Source of the DNA: Saprospiraceae bacterium
GTDB lineage: Bacteria; Bacteroidota; Bacteroidia; Chitinophagales; Saprospiraceae
Reading direction: 5' to 3'
Length of the DNA stretch: 12,467 bases
Assembly (NCBI GenBank): GCA_020630455.1
Contig: JAHDBK010000003.1
Span: 1 to 12,467 of the forward strand
Shown piece by piece: positions 1 through 7,795 of the stretch. The notes under the pieces are model-generated. The model was not told the origin of the DNA. It saw only the letters and a program-made list of their open reading frames with translations, and ran no database searches. Both the position numbers and the translations under genes were made by a program. Each line of letters begins with the position of its first letter. Within the stretch, counting starts at the first letter, position 1.

Positions 1-378
1 TAGAGAGATGGCAAGATATTCACAGTCTAATACAAATTGAATCTAAGCGAATGATAGGAGATTATAGTAGTGAAGAAAAACGTTACTATATCAGTTCAAG
101 AAAAGAGAGTGCTGCCTGGTTTAATAATAATATTAGGAAGCATTGGAGTATAGAAAACAAGTTACATTGGAATTTGGATGTAGTTATGAATGAGGATAAG
201 AATCGAACTAGTATAGGATTTGCACCACAGAACCTAAATACTTTAAGGAAACTAGCTTTAGCTTTTTTAAGTAGAAAAATTGACAAGCATTCCAAACCAA
301 AGAAAAGGTTTAAAGCTGCTTTGAACTCAGACTACTTAGAAAAAATATTAAATGTTAAATTTTGATGCGATGACCCTG
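1..378 (+). mobile_element. 3' end of an ISAs1-family insertion sequence (truncated by window edge)
   Basis: The left part lies outside the window. What is visible is the C-terminal third of the transposase followed immediately by TTGATGCGATGACCCTG (362–378), which overlaps the transposase stop codon. Read inward this is CAGGGTCATCGCATCAA, a CA-starting end of the kind expected for a terminal inverted repeat in this family. The left copy cannot be seen, so the exact element end and any 8-bp target duplication (it would start at 379) are inferred. Confidence 0.7.
3..365 (+). CDS. ISAs1-family transposase, C-terminal part (5' end outside window)
   Basis: The reading frame is open from the window edge through 16 codons ahead of the first ATG at 51, so that ATG is internal and the gene is cut only by the window. 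The protein has the hallmark ISAs1 C-terminal block: a YYISS segment, then IRKHWSIENKLHWNLDVV, then NEDKNRTSIGFAPQNL and an LRKLAL helix. The Glu of the W-S-I-E-N segment (residue 35 counted from the ATG at 51) should be the catalytic E of the DDE triad; the two Asp residues lie upstream of the window. The basic tail with KKRFKAALNSDYLEKIL is also typical of the family. No frameshift or stop is visible, so the copy may be functional. Its role is cut-and-insert transposition of its own element. Confidence 0.88.
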   Translation, partial: ERWQDIHSLIQIESKRMIGDYSSEEKRYYISSRKESAAWFNNNIRKHWSIENKLHWNLDVVMNEDKNRTSIGFAPQNLNTLRKLALAFLSRKIDKHSKPKKRFKAALNSDYLEKILNVKF

Positions 379-633
379 ATGAAAAATAAGACATAAGGCA
401 AAATCAACTAAGTTATTGTACAAAAATAATGATATATTTATAAGTTTAAATAATAAAGAATTTTCTCTATTATTTGTTTGGAAGTCTAAAATCTTTTGTC
501 TCTTTACTTAATTATAATAATATTGAATTCTACTTATTTTATCATACGGTATAAAGACATAAAATTGAACATTGGAGACCAACAAACTGTTAAAAAGATA
601 TTGGTACATTGATTTTACTAAATTAAAATTCAT
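379..633. other. Gene-free stretch between the IS end and the terminator
   Basis: No ORF of convincing length, tRNA or structured RNA is visible here. It is very AT-rich. Positions 492–510 (TCTTTTGTCTCTTTACTTA) resemble a string at 11398–11416 (17 of 19 identical), suggesting a degenerate dispersed intergenic sequence. No promoter matching TTTG-N17-TAnnTTTG stood out clearly. Confidence 0.5.
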
Positions 634-669
634 AAAAGTCATTTATCAATTTGATAAATGACTTTTTTT
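634..669 (+). terminator. Strong intrinsic terminator-like hairpin just before the DUF255 gene
   Basis: Positions 634–648 pair perfectly with 652–666 (15 bp, core GTCATTTATCA/TGATAAATGAC) around a 3-nt loop, and the right arm runs into seven T residues (663–669). This is a classic Rho-independent terminator; the A-tract on the left could make it act on the minus strand too. It ends only 8 nt before the ATG at 678, and no plus-strand gene other than the IS transposase lies upstream. Confidence 0.8.
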
Positions 670-677
670 ATTAGACT

Positions 678-2714
678 ATGAATAAGAAAAAAACAAATCA
701 ACTCATCAACGAGTCAAGCCCTTATTTACTGCAACATGCATATAATCCTGTAGAATGGTACCCTTGGGGAGAAGAGGCTATTCTATTAGCACAAAAAGAA
801 AATAAACCAATTTTAGTAAGCATTGGATATTCAACATGTCATTGGTGCCATGTAATGGAAAGAGAATCTTTTGAAGATGAAAATGTAGCAAATTACATGA
901 ATGAACACTTTATCAATATTAAAGTGGATAGAGAAGAAAGACCAGATATAGATGATATTTATATGGAAGCCGTTCAGGCGATGACAGGTTCAGGAGGCTG
1001 GCCACTCAATTGTTTTTTAACACCAGATTTAAAACCGTTTTATGGCGGTACTTATTTTCCACCTGAACCCCAATATGGGAGACCTGCTTGGATTCAAATT
1101 TTAAACGGTGTTCATCGAGTTTTTAATGATGAAAAAGATAAAGTAAGCCTTCAAACTCAAAAATTATTAGAACATATATCAAATGTTGAAAATGCTTTTG
1201 TTTCTAATAATAATCATGACGAATTAAATAAAGATATTGCCCATAAAATTTTTATAAATATTCAAAATAATTTTGATAATAATAATGGTGGTTTTGGAGG
1301 AGCTCCAAAATTCCCAATGACCATGTCCCATGAATTTTTATTAAATTATTATTATCATACAAAACATGATGCAGCATTTTTGCATGTTGAGGAGTCTATT
1401 AATAAGATGATTCAAGGAGGAATCTATGATGTTTTAGGAGGAGGCTTGTCAAGATATGCAACTGATAATGAATGGAGAATTCCCCATTTTGAAAAGATGT
1501 TATACGATAATGCTCTTTTTATTCAACTGTTATCTCAATTATATTTAATAACTAAAAAAGAAAAATATAAAGTAGTCATACAGCAAACTATTGAATGGCT
1601 GAAAAGAGAGATGACGAATGATGACTGTGGCTTTTATTCGGCTCTTGATGCTGATTCAGAAGGAGTAGAAGGCAAATTTTATGTTTGGGATTATAATGAA
1701 ATACTTCAAAATTTAGGCGATGATGCTCCAATTTTTAATTTGTTTTATCATGTTAAAAAAGAAGGGAATTGGGAAGGAACTAATATTTTGTACTCAAATT
1801 TTAGTGTAAAAGATTTAGCTGATAAGACAGGGATGGAAGAAGAAATACTACTAAAATTACTTGAAAGATGGAAGAAGAAGTTATTTCTACATAGAGAAAA
1901 TAGAATTAGACCACATCTAGATGATAAGGTATTATTGGATTGGAATGCATTGATGAATTCAACCTTGTCCGTAGCATATCAAGCTACCTCTAATCCAGAA
2001 TATAAAGAGATGGCGGAAAAGAATATGACATTTATTTTTGATAATTTTTATATTAATAATCAATTATATCATATTTATAAAGACGGAAAAACTAAACAAG
2101 AAGCATTTATTTCTGATTATGCCAATTTAATTGAGGCACTTTTGAATTTATATGAAATTAGTTTCAATGAAAAATATCTAGTTAAAGCAAATGAATTGAC
2201 ACAAGAAGTAATAGAACAATTTTGGGATATAAACAAAGGACTCTTTTTTACTGCTCCTAAAAATCAACCATACTTAGTTGTTAATAAAAAAATACTATTT
2301 GATAATGCCATTCCATCTGGGAATGCAACAATGTTGAATAATTTGCAAAAGCTAGCTATTATTTTTGATAATGATAGCTACCGAAAAAAAGTGAAAATAA
2401 TGCTTGCTGCTATGAATGAATCTATTGTCAAATACCCTCAATCTTTTTCGAAATGGGCGAAAGCATTAATCAATCAATTGTACGGTTTTAATGAAATTAG
2501 TATATTAGGAACTAAAGGAATAGAACAGGCAAAAGAAATTAATAAAGAATATATACCCAATAAAATTTTAATGGTTTCGTTAAATAATAAATCAGAATTC
2601 CCAATGTTAAACAATAAATTTGTAGATAATATTACGTATATTTATCATTGCGAAAATTATCAATGTAATGCCCCAACTGAAAATTTAAAGGAATTGTTAA
2701 AAACTTTAATTTAA
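678..2714 (+). CDS. DUF255 thioredoxin-fold protein, YyaL/SSP411 (SPATA20) family
   Basis: The 678-aa product is full length for this family. The N-terminal domain (about residues 5–165) is thioredoxin-like: it opens with the family signature NESSPYLLQHAYNPVEWYPW, carries a redox-type C54-H-W-C57 motif in YSTCHWCHVMERESF, and continues with VDREERPDID and a GGWPLN/GGTYFPP segment. The rest (about 200–678) is the alpha-helical, six-hairpin-glycosidase-like part, with GGIYDVLGGGLSRYATD, IPHFEKMLYDNA and YSALDADSEGVEGKFYVW. No signal peptide is present, so it should be cytoplasmic. The biochemical role of the family is not established; a thiol-redox or sugar-related activity is only suggested by the domains. 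The ATG at 678 is preferred because homologues start just before the NESSPYLLQH block. porP follows after 26 bp on the same strand, so co-transcription is plausible. Confidence 0.93.
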   Translation: MNKKKTNQLINESSPYLLQHAYNPVEWYPWGEEAILLAQKENKPILVSIGYSTCHWCHVMERESFEDENVANYMNEHFINIKVDREERPDIDDIYMEAVQAMTGSGGWPLNCFLTPDLKPFYGGTYFPPEPQYGRPAWIQILNGVHRVFNDEKDKVSLQTQKLLEHISNVENAFVSNNNHDELNKDIAHKIFINIQNNFDNNNGGFGGAPKFPMTMSHEFLLNYYYHTKHDAAFLHVEESINKMIQGGIYDVLGGGLSRYATDNEWRIPHFEKMLYDNALFIQLLSQLYLITKKEKYKVVIQQTIEWLKREMTNDDCGFYSALDADSEGVEGKFYVWDYNEILQNLGDDAPIFNLFYHVKKEGNWEGTNILYSNFSVKDLADKTGMEEEILLKLLERWKKKLFLHRENRIRPHLDDKVLLDWNALMNSTLSVAYQATSNPEYKEMAEKNMTFIFDNFYINNQLYHIYKDGKTKQEAFISDYANLIEALLNLYEISFNEKYLVKANELTQEVIEQFWDINKGLFFTAPKNQPYLVVNKKILFDNAIPSGNATMLNNLQKLAIIFDNDSYRKKVKIMLAAMNESIVKYPQSFSKWAKALINQLYGFNEISILGTKGIEQAKEINKEYIPNKILMVSLNNKSEFPMLNNKFVDNITYIYHCENYQCNAPTENLKELLKTLI

Positions 2715-2740
2715 CTTCAAAACGTTAAGAAAATTAGAAT

Positions 2741-3715
2741 ATGCTTAAAAAAATACTCCTTTTTATATTTTATTTATTACCTTTAACCCTTGTAGCACAA
2801 CAGGTGCCACAATATACCTTGCATGTTTACAATCCATTGGTTTATAACCCAGCTTACGCAGGAATGAATGAATTTCTTGAAGGAACAGCGACAGTTAGAA
2901 AACAATGGACACAACTAAAAGGTAGCCCATTTACACAAAATTTTAATATAAATTTTCCATTTCACTACCTAAATAGCGGAATTGGAATGAATATTGAGAA
3001 TGATTATATAGGCGTAGAACGAAATACAAAGGTATCCCTCGCTTACGCCTACAAAATAAACATAGCTAAAGAAACAAAGTTGTCTTTTGGAATCTCGGCT
3101 GGTTTGATACAACAAGCATTAGACGGTACAAAACTACTTGCTCCTGAAGGATTGTATGAAGGTAATATTATTAATCATAATGATGATTTTTTACCAAATA
3201 ATAAGCAAACAGCAATCTCATATCATATAGATGCAGGAATTTATCTTAGACTAAAAGCCTTTCAAATAGGTTTTTCTTCTCTTCATCTTACGGAAACAAG
3301 TATAGATTTTAATTTTAGTCCTAATGAAGACTTTTCATATTTAAGGCATTATACCGCATTTGCAAAGTATGATTACCCTATAAATGAAGATGTTTCGTTG
3401 TCTCCAACGCTTTTTCTAAAAACCGATTTTATCCAAACTCAATTAGATGTTTCTGTTTTATTAGATTATGTTGAAAAATATCAACTTGGAATTGCATACA
3501 GAGGATATTCTAGTATATCTAATGATGCTCTAAGTCTTATAGGAGGATATAAGCTGACAAATAATTGGTCAATAATGTATGCTTATGATTTTACTTTATC
3601 AACTTTAAATATTGCTAACAAAGGTTCTCATGAGGTTTTATTAAAGTATAATATTAATAAAAATCTCGAAAAAGTTAAGAACCCCAAAGTGATATATAAT
3701 CCAAGACTTCCCTAG
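2741..3715 (+). CDS. porP: PorP/SprF family type IX secretion outer-membrane protein
   Basis: The 324-aa product begins with a signal peptide (MLKKILLFIFYLLPLTLVAQ, cleavage probably near A19/Q20). The mature start carries the family hallmark YNPLVYNPAYAGMNE, followed by alternating polar/hydrophobic strands expected of an outer-membrane beta-barrel (for example LNSGIGMNIENDYIGV, LSFGISAGLIQQ, YQLGIAYRGYSS) up to a basic C-terminal tail. PorP-type proteins are T9SS components tied to the PorK/PorN ring or to specific cargo (SprF with SprB). Its position directly upstream of gldK matches the classical porPKLMN order and favours the core PorP over one of the many SprF paralogues, though family members are hard to separate by eye. 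It is close behind the DUF255 gene and separated from gldK by about 220 bp. Confidence 0.9.
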   Translation: MLKKILLFIFYLLPLTLVAQQVPQYTLHVYNPLVYNPAYAGMNEFLEGTATVRKQWTQLKGSPFTQNFNINFPFHYLNSGIGMNIENDYIGVERNTKVSLAYAYKINIAKETKLSFGISAGLIQQALDGTKLLAPEGLYEGNIINHNDDFLPNNKQTAISYHIDAGIYLRLKAFQIGFSSLHLTETSIDFNFSPNEDFSYLRHYTAFAKYDYPINEDVSLSPTLFLKTDFIQTQLDVSVLLDYVEKYQLGIAYRGYSSISNDALSLIGGYKLTNNWSIMYAYDFTLSTLNIANKGSHEVLLKYNINKNLEKVKNPKVIYNPRLP

Positions 3716-3841
3716 ATTCTTAGTTGAAAATCTTAAAAAATTGATTTTTTTTTATTTTTTTTTTAATAATTATACAATAAATTGATTTATCTGCGTTGTG
3801 TCTTATGTGCAGTTATGTAGTCTAAATGAAAAATGCTAAAA

Positions 3842-3873
3842 TTTTTGTATTTTTTTTAAAATTCTAGAATTTG
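3842..3873 (+). promoter_or_regulatory. Possible Bacteroidota-type promoter for gldK
   Basis: TTTTTG (3842–3847) is followed after 17 nt by TAGAATTTG (3865–3873), close to the Bacteroidota -33 TTTG / -7 TAnnTTTG pattern but with one extra base in the -7 box. An alternative -7 box, TATATTTA (3877–3884), is also present. Either would give a leader of about 50–60 nt before the ATG at 3940. The region is so AT-rich that chance matches are likely. Confidence 0.3.
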
Positions 3874-3939
3874 CATTATATTTACATCGCTAAACAGTTT
3901 AAATCATTAAATCTGAAGTTAGAAAACTCGGGTGGCAAC

Positions 3940-5205
3940 ATGAAGAAAGTGTCTAAATTTTTATTATTATTGGTAGCTTTAGTAGCTATAGCTACCTCTT
4001 GCGGTCAGCAAGAAAACGGTCAATTGATAGGTGTTCTTGACCGTCCTACATGGAAAGGTATTAATCCTTATGGTATGGTCTATATCCCTTCAGGGACATT
4101 ACATATTGGACCTAGTGACCAGGATGTTAACAGTTCTTATACTCAGAGGGCTAAATCCATTTCAATTCAAGGTTTTTATATGGATGATACCGAAATTACT
4201 AACAACGAATATCGTCAGTTCGTAAATTGGGTAGTCGATTCCTTATTACATACATGGCAAGATCATGTACTTCAAAATCAAGAAGGAGAAGATTACATCG
4301 ATTGGGGACAAGAAAACTCTTGGGAAGATGAAACTGCTCAAGACTTATTTTATCAAGGTGATGAAAAATTCGCTGGTAAAAAAGAACTTGATGTCAGAAA
4401 TCTAGAATACACTTACCAATGGTATGATTGGCAAAGGGCTGCTCATGATAGAGACATGTCTAATAGAACAAAATATATTAAAGAAGATGTAGTAAATATT
4501 TATCCAGATACTTTATGCTGGATTAGAGATTTTGCTTATTCTTATAACGAGCCAATGACAAGAAACTATTTTTGGCATCCAGCTTTCGATGATTATCCTG
4601 TAGTTGGTGTAAACTGGAGAATGGCACAAGGTTTCACTTATTGGAGAACAAACCTTTGGAACGCTTACGTAGTTCCTGAGAAAGGTGAAGTAAACTCTGA
4701 AGACTTCCGTTTACCTACCGAACACGAGTGGGAATACGCAGCTAGAGGAGGTCATGCATTAGCTCCTTTCCCTTGGGGTGGATATTATACAAGAAATGCT
4801 AAAGGATGTCTTTTGGCAAACTTTAAGCCAGGTAGAGGTAACTACCCAGAAGACGGAGGATTATATACTGTGAAAGCTGATGCATATTATCCAAATGATT
4901 ATGGTCTATATAATATGGCTGGAAACGTTTCTGAATGGACTTCTTCTGCCTATGACGAAAATGCTTATTCTTTCGTTCACGATTTAAACTCAGATTTAAG
5001 ATATGATGTTACTCGTGATGAAAATGGAAATATTATAGATGACTTGGCACAAACACGTAAAGTAATTCGTGGCGGTTCTTGGAAAGATATCTCATACTTT
5101 TTACAAACAGGTTCTCGCCACTGGGAATATCAAGATACAACTAAATGTTATGTTGGTTTCCGTTGTGCATTGACTTTCTTAGGTCGCTCTATCAATGATT
5201 TTTAA
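3940..5205 (+). CDS. gldK: GldK/PorK, T9SS periplasmic ring lipoprotein
   Basis: The start is placed at ATG 3940 (421 aa), not at the upstream in-frame TTG 3871, because it yields a proper lipoprotein signal: MKKVSKFLLLLVALVAIATSC with the lipid-accepting C21. The mature protein carries the formylglycine-generating-enzyme/SUMF1-like fold typical of GldK: GMVYIPSGTLHIG near residue 45, GFYMDDTEITNNEYRQFV, FRLPTEHEWEYAARGG, YNMAGNVSEWTSS, IRGGSWKD and VGFRCALTF at the end. In GldK this fold is structural; the protein pairs with GldN into the ring beneath the outer membrane. An insertion of roughly 90 residues between the ITNNEY and PVVGVNW blocks is normal for the family. Arginine is often coded CGT, unlike the neighbouring AGA-using genes, consistent with strong expression. 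A strong hairpin separates it from gldL. Confidence 0.95.
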   Translation: MKKVSKFLLLLVALVAIATSCGQQENGQLIGVLDRPTWKGINPYGMVYIPSGTLHIGPSDQDVNSSYTQRAKSISIQGFYMDDTEITNNEYRQFVNWVVDSLLHTWQDHVLQNQEGEDYIDWGQENSWEDETAQDLFYQGDEKFAGKKELDVRNLEYTYQWYDWQRAAHDRDMSNRTKYIKEDVVNIYPDTLCWIRDFAYSYNEPMTRNYFWHPAFDDYPVVGVNWRMAQGFTYWRTNLWNAYVVPEKGEVNSEDFRLPTEHEWEYAARGGHALAPFPWGGYYTRNAKGCLLANFKPGRGNYPEDGGLYTVKADAYYPNDYGLYNMAGNVSEWTSSAYDENAYSFVHDLNSDLRYDVTRDENGNIIDDLAQTRKVIRGGSWKDISYFLQTGSRHWEYQDTTKCYVGFRCALTFLGRSINDF

Positions 5206-5234
5206 AAAAAAATAAAAAAAATATATAAAAAAAG

Positions 5235-5295
5235 TGTAACTATATTGAAAGACTGCATTATATTAGCGGTATCAATATAGTTACATATTTTTTTT
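5235..5295 (+). terminator. Intrinsic terminator-like hairpin between gldK and gldL
   Basis: TGTAACTATATTGA (5235–5248) pairs perfectly with TCAATATAGTTACA (5272–5285), 14 bp. An inner 5-bp stem (5252–5256 with 5266–5270, one G·T pair) caps it, and eight T residues follow at 5288–5295. This has all parts of a Rho-independent terminator. It would end or attenuate gldK transcripts before gldL. A possible -7 box TATAATTG (5311–5318) lies just downstream, so gldL could have its own promoter. Confidence 0.75.
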
Positions 5296-5368
5296 ATATA
5301 CTTATGTTTCTATAATTGTATTTATATTTTAATTAAACTTTATTAACTAACCTTTTAAATCTTACGAA

Positions 5369-5965
5369 ATGAGCTTTATTCATTCAAAAGGATTTCTGTA
5401 TGCGAAAAATCTTATTATTGGTGTAGGTGCTGCCGTGGTACTTTTAGGAGCACTTGAAAAAATTGAACACACACAATTCATTCCTGGAGTTAGTTTGATT
5501 ACTGTCGGACTTTTAGTTGAAGCGGGATTATTCCTTTTCTTAGGTATCTTACCTCCTCACAAAGAGTATTATTGGGAAAAATTGTACCCAGGCTTAGATG
5601 ATTATTCTTCTCAAGTAACTGCTTTATCTGCTGATCCAATTGATGCTGGTAGTTCTTTACCTGGTATCGATGGAGAAAAAATGGATCAAAAATTAAGCGG
5701 TATGTTAGCTGAATTACAATCTATGTCTAGTAGTTTAAGTTCTTTGAAAGCTTTACAAGAAGTTGATTTCTCTGGTACAAGTGAGCAAATCAAGAAAATG
5801 GGAGATTTTTACTCTAACATTAACGAAGCAATGGCTAACATTAACGATTCAATCGAAGATACTAAACGTTACAAAGAGCAGTTAACTGCTTTAAACAGTA
5901 ACCTAGGGTCTTTAAATTCTGTTTACGGAAATGTATTGAACGCAATGGCTAGCATCGGACGTTAA
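5369..5965 (+). CDS. gldL: GldL/PorL, T9SS inner-membrane motor protein
   Basis: The 198-aa product has the GldL architecture: a short cytoplasmic N-terminus, two transmembrane helices (about residues 14–30 and 38–61), the conserved loop LEKIEHTQFIPG between them, and PPHKEYYWEKLYP after the second. A buried acidic residue, E51 (in GLLVEAGLFLFLG), sits in helix 2 where GldL proteins have the glutamate implicated in proton flow. The cytoplasmic C-terminal part (about 95–198) is Ser/Gln-rich and coiled-coil-like, ending in LNSVYGNVLNAMASIGR, a typical family end. GldL forms the ring around the GldM helix bundle that converts proton motive force to rotation or conformational work for secretion and, where present, gliding. 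gldM follows after 59 bp. The length is slightly below common GldL (about 215). Confidence 0.95.
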   Translation: MSFIHSKGFLYAKNLIIGVGAAVVLLGALEKIEHTQFIPGVSLITVGLLVEAGLFLFLGILPPHKEYYWEKLYPGLDDYSSQVTALSADPIDAGSSLPGIDGEKMDQKLSGMLAELQSMSSSLSSLKALQEVDFSGTSEQIKKMGDFYSNINEAMANINDSIEDTKRYKEQLTALNSNLGSLNSVYGNVLNAMASIGR

Positions 5966-6024
5966 TCGTTCTCTTGTTGCGATCTTAAGGAAATTTATTT
6001 TTTAACCGACAAAATTTTAACATT

Positions 6025-7683
6025 ATGTCAATTCCTAAGGAGCCGCGAATGCTCATGATTACTCTGATGTATCTAGTACTTATGGCATTATTGGCTTTAA
6101 ACGTATCGGCTGAAATCATGAACGCTTTTTATGATTTGGATAACTCAATGAAGACTTCCAATAAATTAACAAGCGATGCTGTAAAAGCAACTTATGATGG
6201 TATACAGCCAATTTTAGAAAAAAAACCAGAACTTAGACAACCATTAAATAATGGTATCGGACGTGTAAGAGATTATGTGTCACAGTTCGCTGAAACAATT
6301 GATTATTTTAAAAATGGCCAAATGGTCGTTTCTCATAACGGAATGGAATTATCGGATGATCAAATTAGAGATATGATCCCAGATTTAACCAATCCTGATG
6401 TTATGTATGATAAATATATCGACGAAAAAACGGGTCTTCCAAAATCTGGTAAAGATATTGATTGGACTACTTGGTGGATGGTAAAGCAACACAAAGGTGA
6501 TACTTTAGAGTCTATCATTAGAGATACTCGTCAAGGTATGATTGATATCTATACAGAAACAATCAAAGCTTGTCAAAAAGAAGCTAAGTTGAAAGATACA
6601 GAGGTAGCAGAAAAAATTGCTAACTTTGAAAAAAACCTTACTTTAGGTATCGACTCTACTTGGATGACAACTTCTGATAAACCGACTTGGGCTGCTGCTA
6701 ACTTTGACCACATGCCTTTTGCTGCAATCTTACCTAAATTAGAAAAATTTAAGTCTGATGCACGTGCTGCTGAAGCATTAATGGTTAACGATTTAGCTGG
6801 TCTAGTAGGTGGTCGTGAATTAAAATTGAATAAATTCTTCCCTATTATGAATGCCAAAAGAGGTTATGTAATTAAGGGAGAAAAATTTGAAGCTGAAGTT
6901 GCTATTGGAGCATTTTCAAGTGAGTTTGCTAAAACTTCTTCGATTTCTGTAAATGGTCAAAGAATTTCTTTGAATGCAGAAGGAAAAGGAACATTCTCTG
7001 AAACTGCAAGTAGCTTAGGTAAAAGATCTTTGAAATTAACTTGTAGCGTTACGAATCCTTTATCTGGTGAGCAAATGTCTGGACAATCTTCTTTCGATTA
7101 TGAAGTAGGTGTTCGTTCAGCAACAGTATCTCCTAGTAAAATGAATGTATTTTATATAGGTGTTGATAATCCAGTAGAGATATCAGTAGCGGGTGCTAAT
7201 TCAAATGAAGTAAAAGCTAGTTGTTCTGGTTGCTCAATTAACAAAGTATCTAAAGGATATAATGTTAAAGTAACAAAGCCAGGTGATGTAACTATTACAG
7301 TTTCTGCTTCAGGATTTAGCCAAAAATTTGCTTTCCGTTCAAAGCGTATTCCTGATCCAACAGCTTCTTTCCGTCCTGATAAAGCAGAATCTTCTGGTTC
7401 TATGGGTAACGGAACATTTAAAGCTAAAGGAGGTATCATTGCTGCTTTATTGAACTTTGATTTCGATGCAAAATGTAAGATTCAAGGTTTTGAGGTAACT
7501 CGTGTACCAAAACGTCAAGATCCTCAACGTAAGCAAAATTCAGGAGGTACATATGGTGCAGCTAAGTCATTAATAATGCAAGCTAAACCAGGTGATATTT
7601 TCTATTTTGATAATATTAAAGCGTTATGTCCTGGTGATCCAGCGGCTCGTAAGATTAATTCAATGGTTTGGCAAATTCAATAA
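6025..7683 (+). CDS. gldM: GldM/PorM, T9SS motor shaft protein
   Basis: The 552-aa product starts with the hallmark single transmembrane helix MLMITLMYLVLMALLALNVS (about residues 9–28) followed by AEIMNAF. This helix inserts into the GldL bundle; the remainder is periplasmic. An alpha-helical D1-like domain runs to about residue 260, then beta-rich domains D2–D4: SSISVNGQRISLNAEGKG, VGVRSATVSPSKMNVFYIGVDNPVEISV, and the C-terminal domain with PGDIFYFDNIKAL near the end. These domains transmit motor movement to the GldK/GldN ring. It is a little longer than the roughly 515 aa common in the family. Odd point: a C400-S-G-C403 pair in the D3/D4 region plus further cysteines in the C-terminal half. 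It probably shares a transcript with gldL. Confidence 0.96.
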   Translation: MSIPKEPRMLMITLMYLVLMALLALNVSAEIMNAFYDLDNSMKTSNKLTSDAVKATYDGIQPILEKKPELRQPLNNGIGRVRDYVSQFAETIDYFKNGQMVVSHNGMELSDDQIRDMIPDLTNPDVMYDKYIDEKTGLPKSGKDIDWTTWWMVKQHKGDTLESIIRDTRQGMIDIYTETIKACQKEAKLKDTEVAEKIANFEKNLTLGIDSTWMTTSDKPTWAAANFDHMPFAAILPKLEKFKSDARAAEALMVNDLAGLVGGRELKLNKFFPIMNAKRGYVIKGEKFEAEVAIGAFSSEFAKTSSISVNGQRISLNAEGKGTFSETASSLGKRSLKLTCSVTNPLSGEQMSGQSSFDYEVGVRSATVSPSKMNVFYIGVDNPVEISVAGANSNEVKASCSGCSINKVSKGYNVKVTKPGDVTITVSASGFSQKFAFRSKRIPDPTASFRPDKAESSGSMGNGTFKAKGGIIAALLNFDFDAKCKIQGFEVTRVPKRQDPQRKQNSGGTYGAAKSLIMQAKPGDIFYFDNIKALCPGDPAARKINSMVWQIQ

Positions 7684-7708
7684 TTAATTTTTTGCTAAAC
7701 TCATAATA

Positions 7709-7753
7709 AAATAATAATTCCTTCGTTTACTTTAAGTGGAGGAATTATTATTT
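7709..7753 (+). other. Intercistronic hairpin between gldM and gldN
   Basis: Positions 7709–7722 pair perfectly with 7740–7753 (14 bp; AATAATAATTCCT with AGGAATTATTATT), extended inward by a few G·T/C·G pairs. No long T-tract follows (the next bases are ACC), so it is a weaker terminator candidate and may instead stabilise or process the gldLM message. gldN starts 43 nt downstream. Confidence 0.65.
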
Positions 7754-7795
7754 ACCTAACAATAGTTGAGATAACATTTTAAAACAATTTAAGTG

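Noticed and set aside
3727..3753. Hairpin plus T-tract after porP as an intrinsic terminator
   Set aside because: The stem is only 6 bp (AAAATC/GATTTT) with a 10-nt loop in a T-rich region; termination is possible but the structure is too weak to call.
3871..3939. Upstream TTG start for GldK adding 23 residues
   Set aside because: The extension would bury the lipoprotein signal peptide and overlaps a possible promoter; the ATG at 3940 gives a proper lipobox.
4031..4225. Small plus-strand ORF within gldK
   Set aside because: It overlaps the conserved FGE-like domain in another frame and has no start or domain support.
3940..5205. GldK as a formylglycine-generating or other catalytic enzyme
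   Set aside because: The fold is shared, but the lipoprotein signal and the gldLMN context identify it as the structural ring component.
7222..7233. Functional link between the DUF255 thioredoxin-fold protein and GldM cysteines
   Set aside because: The DUF255 protein has no signal peptide and should stay in the cytoplasm, while the GldM cysteines are periplasmic.
6573..7439. Two minus-strand ORFs (6573–6857 and 7152–7439) inside gldM
   Set aside because: They lie opposite a well-conserved gene, have no recognisable features and are explained as antisense shadows.
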